From positions 1 to 34,303 of the forward strand of contig JABDGE010000038.1 in the NCBI GenBank assembly GCA_013286235.1: a DNA stretch of 34,303 bases, given 5' to 3'. Positions 1-8,473 of the stretch are shown in pieces. The stretch comes from Bacteroidota bacterium (GTDB lineage Bacteria > Bacteroidota > Bacteroidia > Sphingobacteriales > Sphingobacteriaceae). The number at the start of each line of letters is the position of its first letter. The first letter of the stretch is position 1. Under the pieces are notes generated by a model. It was not told the origin of the DNA. It saw only the letters and a program-made list of their open reading frames with translations, and did no database searches. The translations under genes and the position numbers were made by a program.

Positions 1-1260
1 CGTATCTTTAATGGCAGCAACAACTTTCGGGATAACCTTCACCTTCACGCTAACAGGCGGTCCCGTGCAGCCACTATCCGAAACAGCGACGACCGTATAG
101 ATCCCGTCATTTGCGGGAGTAGCATTGTTGATTACCAGCGGATTTTGGCTGGTTGGCGAAATTCCCGGCCCCGTCCACGTATAGCTGGTGCCGCCCGTTG
201 CTGTGAGTTGCAGCGGGTAGCTTTCGCATATCGTTTGATCAGGAAATGGCGGCACAACCGGGAGAGGGTTTACCGTGACGGTAAGCGGCGTTGAATAGAC
301 CCTGCAGCCAACATTGCTGATGCTTGATCCGTTAGCGACACCCAGCCGGTATTGGTAAACATTGGGTTGGGCGTTGGTAAACGGCACCACCAGCGAGTCG
401 GCGGTGGCGCCCGGTATATCTGTCCAGGGGCTGGTGCTGCTGCTGGCCTGCCACTGAAATACCGGCGTATTGTCCCCAACAACCTGTGTTTTTAACACGT
501 AAGTAGCATTTCCGCCCTGGCACAAACGCGTGCTTTTCACGCCCGCCACTGAGGAAAAACCGTCCTGTATGATCGGCCCGCAGGCCCTGAAGGTGATATC
601 ATCCATCATAAAATCGTTGCCGTTGCCGCCGGGGGCATTATTGGTCATTACCAGCCTAATGCTGCTAACATCAGCCGGGGTGGTAAAAAAAACGCCGTAT
701 TTTACCCACACCGGCCCCTGGTTGTATGTAGTTGGCTGAATGGTGCCCGTTGTATCGGTTGCTAATATTCCGCCCCCGGTAGCGCCTTCAATAGTAAATG
801 TTATATTCGGTTGGCTATAGTTAGCTGTTATCAACGAGATGTAATTCAAATTAAGGATATAGGCTGAAAACTCGTAGGTGGTGTTCGGGCAAAGCCCATT
901 AGCCACGTCTGTAAAAAATATGCTTGGCTCGTATGAGGCGTTAACCAGCATCATATAACCGTTTTTGTTGCCGGTATGGTCGGTTGGTACATTGAACCAT
1001 GTATAGGGGTGGCAGTTATTGGAATCTACAAGCGCATTCAGAATGGTATATTGTCCATCATTGGGGCAACTGGACGTGACATACTGCATAGTGGTAGTCC
1101 CCTGCGGCAGGGGCGGGCCCGGGTTGGCGCCAGCTCCAAAATCTTGGTCTATCACCGGGTCGCCCAGCGCTCCGTTGCAGGTTTGAGCCTGTGCCTCGCA
1201 TTGCACAAAAAATGCAGTAAAAATAGCCGCAATGAATAACCTCGTAAAAATTGCCCGCAT
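1..1260 (-). CDS. T9SS-secreted modular protein, 3' end outside window
   Basis: The minus-strand frame is open from ATG at 1260 to the window edge, giving 420 codons with no stop. The protein starts with a signal peptide (MRAIFTRLFIAAIFTAFFVQ, cleaved near residue 26). A ~200-residue module follows, opening with TCNGALGDPVIDQDF and ending in NGNDFMMDDITF, a pattern typical of secreted beta-sandwich modules. Two Ig-like repeats come next, the second around CESYPLQLTATGG and TSQNPLVINN. Domain order and wording match the complete paralogue at 4280-6226, so it should continue for about 200 residues into a PKD-like domain and a T9SS type B sorting domain. That missing part is inferred. The gene is divergent from the C-terminal fragment at 1432. 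Likely role: surface-exposed or secreted adhesin or carbohydrate-binding protein; no enzymatic motif is seen. Confidence 0.85.
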   Translation of the reverse strand, partial: MRAIFTRLFIAAIFTAFFVQCEAQAQTCNGALGDPVIDQDFGAGANPGPPLPQGTTTMQYVTSSCPNDGQYTILNALVDSNNCHPYTWFNVPTDHTGNKNGYMMLVNASYEPSIFFTDVANGLCPNTTYEFSAYILNLNYISLITANYSQPNITFTIEGATGGGILATDTTGTIQPTTYNQGPVWVKYGVFFTTPADVSSIRLVMTNNAPGGNGNDFMMDDITFRACGPIIQDGFSSVAGVKSTRLCQGGNATYVLKTQVVGDNTPVFQWQASSSTSPWTDIPGATADSLVVPFTNAQPNVYQYRLGVANGSSISNVGCRVYSTPLTVTVNPLPVVPPFPDQTICESYPLQLTATGGTSYTWTGPGISPTSQNPLVINNATPANDGIYTVVAVSDSGCTGPPVSVKVKVIPKVVAAIKDT

Positions 1261-1270
1261 TACTTTCTTC

Positions 1271-1292
1271 GCCGTATGGTTGATCAAACGGC
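1271..1292 (-). promoter_or_regulatory. short inverted repeat in leader of the left-edge gene
   Basis: GCCGT at 1271-1275 pairs with ACGGC at 1288-1292 across a 12-nt loop, lying 11-32 nt before the ATG at 1260. It could form a leader hairpin or be a protein-binding site. With only five pairs it may be chance. Confidence 0.25.
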
Positions 1293-1431
1293 GTTAATTA
1301 AAAATATAGTCGTGCGGGGCTTTACTTAGTACTACGAATATATGAAATTACTGTATCAATAATAATTTATCGCAGCCAGTTTGTTTCTATTTTGGGTTGG
1401 ATAAAAATTGTATTTTTGATAACCCTCGTTA

Positions 1432-2052
1432 GTGCCTATGAGACAAATCTACACAGCTACCCCTTCGCAAACAACGAAATATACGGTTCATGTAAGTAAT
1501 GACGGCTGTACGGATAGCAGCAAATCGGTGACGGTGGTCGTCAATCAGTACCCGCTTGCTGATGCCGGCAAGGAGATATTCTTATTTGAGGGAGAATCTA
1601 CCCGCCTGGACGGGGCGATCAAGGGTGATAATATTACCAATTATTACTGGACACCAGCGACATTTTTGAGCGACCCCATGTCACTCAATCCGATCGCAAC
1701 GCCGACCGACAATATCACTTATACGCTGACTGCGATTTCGGCCAGTTGCGGTACATCAACAAGCAGTGTATTTATAAGGGTGTTTGAAAAAATTACGATA
1801 CCGAACACCTTCTCGCCGAATAATGATGGTATCAACGACGTTTGGGATATCAAATCGTTAAACACCTACCCGGAAAGTGTAACGCAAGTATTTGATCGCT
1901 ACGGTAGACAGGTGTTTCAAAGTATGGGTTACGGGACACCGTGGAATGGTACCTATAATGGCAGCGTGCTTCCGCAAGGCACTTATTATTATATAATCGA
2001 TCTTAAAATAGGCACCCCGAAACTATCGGGATGGGTATTGTTAGTGAGGTAG
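1432..2052 (+). CDS. 5'-truncated T9SS modular protein (C-terminal fragment)
   Basis: The 206-residue frame starts at GTG 1432 (ATG at 1438) and has no signal peptide. It begins in the middle of a domain: TATPSQTTKYTVHVSNDGC aligns with ATPLQTTTYTVAMSNG around residue 450 of the 648-residue paralogue at 4280. What follows is the normal end of the family: PKD-like segment with LFEGESTRLDG, then a T9SS type B/gliding-motility C-terminal domain (ITIPNTFSPNNDGINDVW to LSGWVLLVR at the very end). In-frame sequence before 1432 reaches a stop at 1420-1422, so the N-terminal ~450 residues are gone or elsewhere. Without a signal peptide the product cannot enter the T9SS route. This is most likely a remnant or one half of a rearranged gene. 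A perfect TAnnTTTG box (1411-1418) lies upstream, but its TTTG partner is only 16 nt away. Confidence 0.75.
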   Translation: MPMRQIYTATPSQTTKYTVHVSNDGCTDSSKSVTVVVNQYPLADAGKEIFLFEGESTRLDGAIKGDNITNYYWTPATFLSDPMSLNPIATPTDNITYTLTAISASCGTSTSSVFIRVFEKITIPNTFSPNNDGINDVWDIKSLNTYPESVTQVFDRYGRQVFQSMGYGTPWNGTYNGSVLPQGTYYYIIDLKIGTPKLSGWVLLVR

Positions 2053-2068
2053 CATATATTTTGCCCGA

Positions 2069-2101
2069 TTTGCATAACAGCTGATTTAATTTATAGCTTT
2101 G
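2069..2101 (+). promoter_or_regulatory. Bacteroidota-type promoter for the gene at 2135
   Basis: TTTG at 2069-2072 and TAGCTTTG at 2094-2101 match the -33 and -7 boxes (TTTG / TAnnTTTG). The 21-nt spacer is slightly longer than the usual 19-20. The start codon at 2135 lies about 30 nt downstream of the predicted start of transcription. Confidence 0.5.
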
Positions 2102-2133
2102 GTAAATAACTGTTCATTCAACAGCTATTTACC
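2101..2133 (+). promoter_or_regulatory. 12-bp leader hairpin touching the start codon
   Basis: GGTAAATAACTG (2101-2112) and CAGCTATTTACC (2122-2133) are complementary at 11 of 12 positions around a 9-nt loop. The stem ends one base before the ATG at 2135, so as RNA it would overlap the translation start region. As DNA it sits on the predicted transcription start and could be an operator. It is absent from the paralogue at 4280. Confidence 0.5.
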
Positions 2134-2134
2134 C

Positions 2135-4084
2135 ATGCGACCGGTTGTTCTGAAATTACTTTTTACCCTTATTTTTTTAGCTGTTTTATCAAAAACCATT
2201 GCCCAAACTTGCAATGGCAGCCTGGGCGACCCTGTCATTGATCAGAACTTTGGCGCCGGCGCCAACCCCGGGCCGGCATTGGCGCCGGGCATCACCAATA
2301 TGACCTATACACCGAACAACGACCCGCAGGACGGTTATTACACCATTGCCAATAGCCTTACAGCCGCCAACAACACGCACACCCAAACCTGGTGGGACGT
2401 GCCGTCAGACCACACCGGCAATCCGAATGGGTATATGATGATTATTAATGCCGACGTTCAACCCAATATTTTTTTTACCCAGGCTGCCAATGGCCTTTGT
2501 CCCGGCACAACCTATTTTTTTTCGGCTTATATTTTTAACCTGATGATACCGGGTCCCATCACCGCAAACTACAGCCACCCGAACATCACATTCTCGGTTG
2601 AGACAACCACCGGCCAGGTATTGGCCACCAATAATACTGGCGTGATACCGGCATATAGTAATGGCGGCAAATGGGTGCAGTACGGGTTGTTCTTTACAAC
2701 GCCCGCCAATATATCGGGTGTAGTGGTAGTGATGACCAACAACGCCCCGGGTGGCAATGGAAACGATTTTGTAATGGACGACGTAACCTTCCAGGCCTGT
2801 GGGCCTATTATCGAAGAAGGTTTTTCATCCACCTCGGGCCCAATGACGAAGGGCATTTGCCAGGGAAGCAACGAAGTGTTTACGTTAAAGGGGCAGGTGA
2901 TTGGTAATGGCACGCCGTCTTACCAGTGGCAATGGAACTATCACGGCGCGGGCTGGAGTGACATCACCGGCATGAACGCGGATTCGCTGAATATCGGTTT
3001 TGTGGATGCCGATACGGGAACCTATCAATACCGCCTTGGGGTCGCTAATGGTTCGGGCATAACGGTTGCCCAGTGCCGGGTCTATTCTCCGCCGCTTATC
3101 GTTATCGTCAGCGCCTCGCCGGTTGTCCCGGCGATCGCGTCGCAAACACTTTGCGAGGGTGACCCGCTCCGGTTAAATGCGTCAGGAGGATCGAGTTATA
3201 CCTGAACGGGTCCCGGTATATCCCCTACATCACAAAATCCGCTTATCATCGATAGCGCCACGACGGCAAATTCGGGGACCTTTTCGGTGGTTGCTGTTTC
3301 GGACAGCGGATGCGCGGCGGCGCCGGTACTTGCCCGGGTAAACGTTCTACCCAAAATTGTGCCGGTCGTTAGCCCGGATGTTGCGATATGCGCCGGTGAA
3401 AACACCCGTTTAAGTGCATCAGGCGGCCTCTACTACAAATGGAACCCCTCCACTGGCCTGGACAATGATACCCTTGCCAGCCCAACCGCTACCCCGGTTC
3501 AAACCACCACCTATACCGTTGCTATAAGTAACGGCGCATGCAGCGACAGTAGCAAGTCAATCACTGTTACCGTAAATCAGAACCCCGTCGCCAATGCGGG
3601 CAGCGAGATCATATTATTTGAAGGACAATCGGCTCAGCTTCATGGCACGATGGTGGGTAACAACATTACCGGTTTTTCCTGGTCTCCTACGACTTTTTTG
3701 ACCGACACTTCTTCTTTAACGCCCACTACAACGCCAACAGGCGATGTCACCTATACCCTTACGGTGGTATCGCAAACCTGCGGCACGTCTACCAGCAGTG
3801 TCTTTGTAAGAGTTTATAAAAAAATAACCGTGCCCAACACTTTTTCACCGAACAATGACGGAATAAACGATGTTTGGAATATTGATGCGCTGGTTACTTA
3901 CCCGGAGTCGGTTACACAGGTATTTGATCGTTACGGGCAGCAGGTTTTCCAGAGCACAGGCTATTCAAAGCCCTGGGACGGAAAATATAACGGATCTGCT
4001 TTGCCGGCAGGGACGTATTATTACATTATCGATCTTAAAAATAATACGCCGAAAATGTCGGGATGGGTGTTGATTGTAAAATAG
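2135..4084 (+). pseudogene. T9SS modular protein interrupted by an in-frame TGA
   Basis: One reading frame runs from ATG 2135 to TAG 4082-4084, 649 codons, and matches the intact 648-residue paralogue at 4280 along its whole length. It is broken only by TGA at 3203-3205 (codon 357). The paralogue and the left-edge gene both have TGG (Trp) there, in the context SYTWTGPGISPTSQNPL. The frame stays intact on both sides, so this is a point nonsense change, not a frameshift. Order: signal peptide (about 1-24), ~200-residue N-terminal module (TCNGSLGDPVIDQNF to NGNDFVMDDVTF), two Ig-like domains (TGA in the second), a third repeat, PKD-like domain, T9SS type B C-terminal domain. The product made would be 356 residues and lack the sorting signal. 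The alternative start at 2099 (TTG) lies upstream of the signal peptide and overlaps the promoter. Confidence 0.8.
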
Positions 4085-4190
4085 TCCGGAAGTCCGGAAG
4101 TCAGTAAAGTCCGAATCCCGATAGCTATCGGGACCGAAAGAAGCTGCGACTGACGTCCGCCAGCTGGCGGATAACCTAAGTTATATAGAC
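4083..4190 (+). repeat. dispersed intergenic repeat, copy 1
   Basis: It starts inside the stop codon of the preceding gene with tandem AGTCCGGA words. It then contains two perfect palindromes (4116-4133 and CCGCCAGCTGGCGG at 4157-4170). The segments GAAGAAGCT-CGACT-ACG and ATAAC-TAAG-TATAGA recur in the same order in copy 2 at 8501-8580, with the middle replaced. Both copies lie in intergenic space directly after a plus-strand gene. Confidence 0.6.
4116..4133. repeat. 18-bp perfect palindrome TCCCGATAGCTATCGGGA, copy 1
   Basis: A perfect palindrome that occurs identically at 14588-14605 and 26899-26916, always in intergenic DNA. Three exact 18-mers in 34 kb are far beyond chance, so this is a genome-wide iterated palindrome or REP-like element. 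Function unknown. Confidence 0.8.
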
Positions 4191-4279
4191 GATGATAATT
4201 TTAAGCCGAATTCACGGCCAAACCATTAAATTTTTTAGTTTTGGACGTTGTAGCGAGATTTTTTAAGCGAGTGTTTTAA

Positions 4280-6226
4280 ATGCGACCAATTGCCCCTAAG
4301 TTATTTTTAACGTTGCTTTGTATAGTCTTTTCAATAAGAGCATTCGCGCAAACCTGCAACGGCAGTTTAGGCGACCCTGTGATCGATCAGAACTTTGGCG
4401 CAGGCCCAAATCCAGGCCCCACGTTGCCGCCAGGCGTTACCAACATGACCTATACGACGAGTAATTGCCCAAACGATGGGGAATATACCATTTCCAACAG
4501 CCTTTCGGGCAGCGGGAATTGCCATCCTGATAGCTGGCATAATGTTACAAGCGACCATACGGGGAACCCGAATGGCTATATGATGATTGTTAATGCGTCA
4601 TACCAGCCAAGTGTTTTTTTTACGCAGGCCGCTAACGGTTTATGCCCAAATACCACGTACTATTTTTCGGCGTACATATTGAACCTGATAACGTATGCTG
4701 CAAGCGGCCCGGGTGTAAGCGAGCCTAACATCACCTTTACCATCCAGACTACAGGCGGAACGGTCCTGGCCACTGATACTACCGGGACTATCCCCCCGAC
4801 GGTCGCGCCAACCTGGGTGCCGGAAGGTGTCTTTTTTACCGTACCAGCCGGAATAAGCGATGTAGTTGTCGTAATGACCAACAATGCGCCCGGCGGCAAC
4901 GGCAACGACCTGATACTGGATGATATCACCTTCAGGGCATGCGGGCCAATCATCCAGGAGGGTTTTTCTTCGATTGGCGGATCGAAAAACCTGAGCCTGT
5001 GCCAGGGTGCTACCGGTAATTTTACGTTAACTGCACAGGTAGAAGGCGATGGAACGCCGGTTCTGCAATGGCAGGCCAACCCGCATGGGACAGGATGGAC
5101 CGATATACCGGGCCAAAACGGCAACGCAACGCAAGTTGGGTTCGTCAATGCTGATACCGGTACTTACCAGTACCGCGTAGGGGTGGCAAATGGATCCGGA
5201 ATAACCGATGCACAATGCAGGGTTTACTCGCCTCCAATGACAGTGGTCGTGAACCCATTACCAATAGTAGCGGCTATACCCTCGCAAACCCTGTGTGAGG
5301 GCGCCCCCCTGCAGTTAACGGCGACGGGAGGCGTAAGTTATACATGGACCGGGCCTGGAATATCGCCCACATCACAAAATCCGCTTGTTATTAACAGTGT
5401 GTCGCTGGCTAATTCGGGTGCTTTTTCTGTGGTTGCGCTTTCTGACAGCGGCTGTGCCTCAGCGCCGGTACTTGCAGAGGTTACGGTGGTCCCTAAAATT
5501 GTTCCGGTAGTGAGCAATAATGTGGCTGTGTGCGCCGGCGAAAGCACACGACTGAGCGCATCAGGGGGGGCATCCTACACATGGACGCCCGCAACGGGGC
5601 TTAGCGACAGTTCCATATCCAATCCCATTGCCACCCCGCTTCAAACCACAACTTACACGGTTGCTATGAGTAATGGGCCATGCATAGACAGCACTAAATC
5701 GGTGACGGTTACTGTAAACGCAAACCCCATTGCAAATGCCGGCGGCGAAATATTTCTGTTTGAGGGGCAGTCGACTAAATTGCATGGTACTTTTAAGGGC
5801 GACAGCATTATCAATTATTATTGGTCGCCGTCGACCTTTCTGAGTGATACAACCTCGCTTACGCCGACAACTACACCGACCGGTGATATCACTTATACGC
5901 TAACGGTGGTTTCAAAGGATTGCGGCACATCCACCAGTACAGTTTATGTGCGGGTTTATAAAAGCATCACCATTCCCAATACATTTTCGCCAAACAACGA
6001 TGGCGTTAACGATGTATGGAATATTGATGCCCTGGTCACCTATCCTGACGCGTCTATCCAGGTATTCGACAGGTACGGGCAGCAAGTTTACCAAAGCACA
6101 GGCTACGCCATGCCATGGGATGGAAAGCACAATGGCTCAACAGTGCCCACAGGGACTTACTATTACATCATCGACCTCAAAAACGGGCAGCCGAGACTAA
6201 CTGGTTGGGTGCTGGTTGTGCGGTAA
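4280..6226 (+). CDS. T9SS-secreted modular protein with type B sorting domain (intact)
   Basis: 648 residues; the complete reference member of the family in this window. Signal peptide MRPIAPKLFLTLLCIVFSIR with cleavage after AFA (about residue 23). Residues ~25-230 form the N-terminal module ending NGNDLILDDITFRACGP, which resembles secreted jelly-roll or carbohydrate-binding modules. Then an Ig-like domain (~232-340), a second with SYTWTGPGISPTSQNPL (~345-425), a third repeat (SYTWTPATGLSDSSI, ~430-495), a PKD-like segment (LFEGQSTKLHG), and the gliding-motility C-terminal/CHU_C domain from about 562 to 648 (NTFSPNNDGVNDVW, FDRYGQQVYQSTGY, PWDGKHNG, TYYYIIDLKNG). The last domain is the known type B signal for type IX secretion across the outer membrane. 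Role inferred as surface adhesion or glycan binding. Converges on the gene at 6240 with only 13 bp between. Confidence 0.9.
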   Translation: MRPIAPKLFLTLLCIVFSIRAFAQTCNGSLGDPVIDQNFGAGPNPGPTLPPGVTNMTYTTSNCPNDGEYTISNSLSGSGNCHPDSWHNVTSDHTGNPNGYMMIVNASYQPSVFFTQAANGLCPNTTYYFSAYILNLITYAASGPGVSEPNITFTIQTTGGTVLATDTTGTIPPTVAPTWVPEGVFFTVPAGISDVVVVMTNNAPGGNGNDLILDDITFRACGPIIQEGFSSIGGSKNLSLCQGATGNFTLTAQVEGDGTPVLQWQANPHGTGWTDIPGQNGNATQVGFVNADTGTYQYRVGVANGSGITDAQCRVYSPPMTVVVNPLPIVAAIPSQTLCEGAPLQLTATGGVSYTWTGPGISPTSQNPLVINSVSLANSGAFSVVALSDSGCASAPVLAEVTVVPKIVPVVSNNVAVCAGESTRLSASGGASYTWTPATGLSDSSISNPIATPLQTTTYTVAMSNGPCIDSTKSVTVTVNANPIANAGGEIFLFEGQSTKLHGTFKGDSIINYYWSPSTFLSDTTSLTPTTTPTGDITYTLTVVSKDCGTSTSTVYVRVYKSITIPNTFSPNNDGVNDVWNIDALVTYPDASIQVFDRYGQQVYQSTGYAMPWDGKHNGSTVPTGTYYYIIDLKNGQPRLTGWVLVVR

Positions 6227-6239
6227 ATAGCCCGGGTGG

Positions 6240-7511
6240 TCACTTTCCGAAATAGTAGTTTACGCCGATCTGTTTATTTTCATTATAAAGGTCAAAATAG
6301 GGTGATTGGGTTGCAGCGTCGGGAGTGTAGTATTCGAAATACACTTCAAGATTTTTATGTATCCGGAAGCCGGCTTTTGCCAGGAAATGGAATGCGGAGC
6401 TGGTAAAATAATAACCCTCGACAGGAAAGTTAACTGCGCCTGGCGAAACCTGTGGCTCAAAGACGGCATCGGAATAGGTATTATAAGTGTACGACAATCC
6501 CGCCCCGATATAAAACTTAAAATCAGGCGCGTTGTAAATATTAAACAGTACCTGGGGGGTCAGCGCTATACCCGTTTGGTTATAGTAAGCCTTAGCCCCG
6601 GTATATGGGCTTACGTCTAATTGATACAAGGTGCTGAACTGGGTAAAATTAGCCGATATATCTGCTTTAAATTCTACTGCTCCATCTGCATTCGGTAAAA
6701 AATCAATTCCGAATTTAATCGCCGGCAGATAGGAGGTATGGCCGGGGCCGCCCCCCATGGTATAAGGGGCGTAGGAGTTAGCTGTGGTGCTTGATATGTT
6801 TAAGGCCAGGCCTGAATACCATGTTATTTTACTGTGGTGTGCATACTTCTTATCGAACTCTGATTTTGAAATGTTGTTAATGTGACTTACTATCAGTAAC
6901 AAATCCCCGGAATCATATTCCGATCGCTGCAGCAGCGACGTCAGCTGATCATCAAGCGCATTATATTTGCCGGCAAGTGCGAAAAGCTGTTTTTGGAAAC
7001 TATTTTCGGTTACCACGCCGTTATTGCCGTCGGCATTAGTGCTCTCGTATATTCTATAAATCAATTCCACGGGAATAAAATCCGGAGTTTCGCCAATGTA
7101 GAAGCGGGTTTTTAATCCATCAGTGTAAGTGTACAGCGCTACATTTTTACCTATCTGAAGCACTCTTAATAAAACCGTATCTATCCTGAACGTCGTGTCG
7201 CGGGCGCTGACCGTATTTGAAGCACTCCTGGCATCCATGCTGATGGAGCAAACATGCTTTTGGTAAACTGCCAGGCCAGTTATGTTAAACAAGCGCATAT
7301 CGCTTATTTTAAAGGTTCTTTTATCACGATTTGCAATTGCGGCCTTAAAAGAAATGGACGTTGGATTCGAGCCCCAATCCTGGTAATCAATAAATCCGCG
7401 GACGGTGTCGCCTTTTGACGTGACTACATAACCGGGCTTATAATTGCTTTGTGCTAACGAAACCAGGGGTAAAAGGAGGACAATTGCTAATAGCGCATTG
7501 AAATGTTTCAT
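6240..7511 (-). CDS. predicted outer-membrane beta-barrel protein
   Basis: 423 residues with a clear signal peptide (MKHFNALLAIVLLLPLVSLA, cleavage before QSNY). The N-terminal part starts GYVVTSKGDTVRGFIDYQDW and is a domain common in exported hypothetical proteins of Sphingobacteriaceae. Residues ~225-423 alternate polar and aromatic positions, as in transmembrane beta-strands (IKFGIDFLPNADGAVEFKADIS, FKFYIGAGLSYTYNTY, NLEVYFEYYTP). The chain ends in Tyr-Phe-Gly-Lys, close to the aromatic ending usual for barrels. Porin-like or structural role is inferred; no ligand can be named. Transcribed alone from the minus strand; the 272 bp upstream (7512-7783) show no convincing gene. Confidence 0.7.
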   Translation of the reverse strand: MKHFNALLAIVLLLPLVSLAQSNYKPGYVVTSKGDTVRGFIDYQDWGSNPTSISFKAAIANRDKRTFKISDMRLFNITGLAVYQKHVCSISMDARSASNTVSARDTTFRIDTVLLRVLQIGKNVALYTYTDGLKTRFYIGETPDFIPVELIYRIYESTNADGNNGVVTENSFQKQLFALAGKYNALDDQLTSLLQRSEYDSGDLLLIVSHINNISKSEFDKKYAHHSKITWYSGLALNISSTTANSYAPYTMGGGPGHTSYLPAIKFGIDFLPNADGAVEFKADISANFTQFSTLYQLDVSPYTGAKAYYNQTGIALTPQVLFNIYNAPDFKFYIGAGLSYTYNTYSDAVFEPQVSPGAVNFPVEGYYFTSSAFHFLAKAGFRIHKNLEVYFEYYTPDAATQSPYFDLYNENKQIGVNYYFGK

Positions 7512-7742
7512 CGTGTTTTGATTTAAGTTAGAATTGATTGAGGGGTATTTTTTAAAAATTTAATTATAGCGGCTCGGATACACTGCCTGGCTGATAGTTG
7601 CCTTAACCTATGGAAACAGACGGAAATACAATATAAAGAAACAGGTTTAATAAATTTTACTTCATCGATCCAGGTTTCAAACGCTAATATACTTTTTTTG
7701 ATCAATTTAAAAAGCCTAATTCAGACTAATAATAAATACCAC

Positions 7743-7774
7743 TTTGCCCAATTAGCATTGATTCAATATGTTTA
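7743..7774 (+). promoter_or_regulatory. possible promoter of the VIT1/CCC1 gene
   Basis: TTTG (7743-7746) and TATGTTTA (7767-7774, one mismatch to TAnnTTTG) are separated by 20 nt. The start codon at 7784 is only 9 nt past the -7 box, so the transcript would have almost no leader. This lowers confidence. Confidence 0.35.
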
Positions 7775-7783
7775 CTTTTAAAC

Positions 7784-8473
7784 ATGCATCACGAACATCA
7801 TTTAAGAAGCTCAGATACCATACGCGACATTGTTATCGGCATGTCGGATGGGTTGACGGTGCCCTTCGCCCTGGCTGCAGGTTTAAGCGGCGCCGGCAGC
7901 ACATCAGGTATTGTAGTAACCGCCGGCATAGCTGAAATTGTGGCAGGTTCCATAGCGATGGGCCTGGGCGGTTTTTTGGCCGGCCGTACAGAGGCCGATC
8001 ATTACCGGTCGGAATTACAGCGGGAATACGAGGAAATAGAGCGTGTGCCGGAGCAGGAAAAAGCTGAAGTAAAGGAAGTTTTTGCCACGTTCGGCTTATC
8101 TGCCGCCCTGCAGGATGAAGTGGCCAATGAAATGGCGAAAGACAAGGACAAATGGGTCGACTTTATGATGCGTTACGAACTTGGACTCGAAAAACCGGAA
8201 CCGAATCGCGCCAGCCGGAGCGCGGTTACAATTGGCGTTTCGTATATCGTGGGCGGTATAATCCCCTTATCGCCCTATTTTTTAATCAACGAATCGCAGA
8301 AGGCGCTATATTATTCATGCGCCATCACCATCGTTTGCCTTTTTGTGTTCGGCTATTTTAAGAGCAAGGTGACAGGACAACCATTGTTTAGCGGTGCGCT
8401 GAAAGTGTTGTTTATTGGCGCGCTGGCAGCAGCAGCAGCATTTTTGATGGCGAAGGTGATTAATGGAAGATGA
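7784..8473 (+). CDS. VIT1/CCC1-family iron/manganese transporter
   Basis: 229 residues. The start DTIRDIVIGMSDGLTVPFALAAGLSG is the hallmark of the VIT1/CCC1 family (vacuolar iron transporter, yeast CCC1, nodulin-21), which moves Fe2+ or Mn2+ across membranes in exchange for protons. TM segments are visible at ~20-45, ~45-70 (GIAEIVAGSIAMGLGGFLAGR), ~148-168, ~175-195 and ~203-224. The charged stretch between (about 75-135, rich in Glu: EREYEEIERVPEQEKAEVKEV type) corresponds to the cytoplasmic metal-binding helical domain of the family. Its N-terminal His residues (MHHEHH) may add metal binding. Length is normal. Stand-alone gene, convergent with the MFS gene at 8708; the metal handled here is not determinable. 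Confidence 0.88.
   Translation: MHHEHHLRSSDTIRDIVIGMSDGLTVPFALAAGLSGAGSTSGIVVTAGIAEIVAGSIAMGLGGFLAGRTEADHYRSELQREYEEIERVPEQEKAEVKEVFATFGLSAALQDEVANEMAKDKDKWVDFMMRYELGLEKPEPNRASRSAVTIGVSYIVGGIIPLSPYFLINESQKALYYSCAITIVCLFVFGYFKSKVTGQPLFSGALKVLFIGALAAAAAFLMAKVINGR

Noticed and set aside
3203..3205. TGA as selenocysteine or recoded tryptophan
   Set aside because: The residue is Trp in paralogues, no SECIS-like need exists, and neighbouring genes use TGA as a normal stop (e.g. 8471-8473).
7523..7705. 60-codon minus-strand frame
   Set aside because: No start context, low-complexity composition and no recognisable domain; it fills AT-rich spacer and looks like chance.
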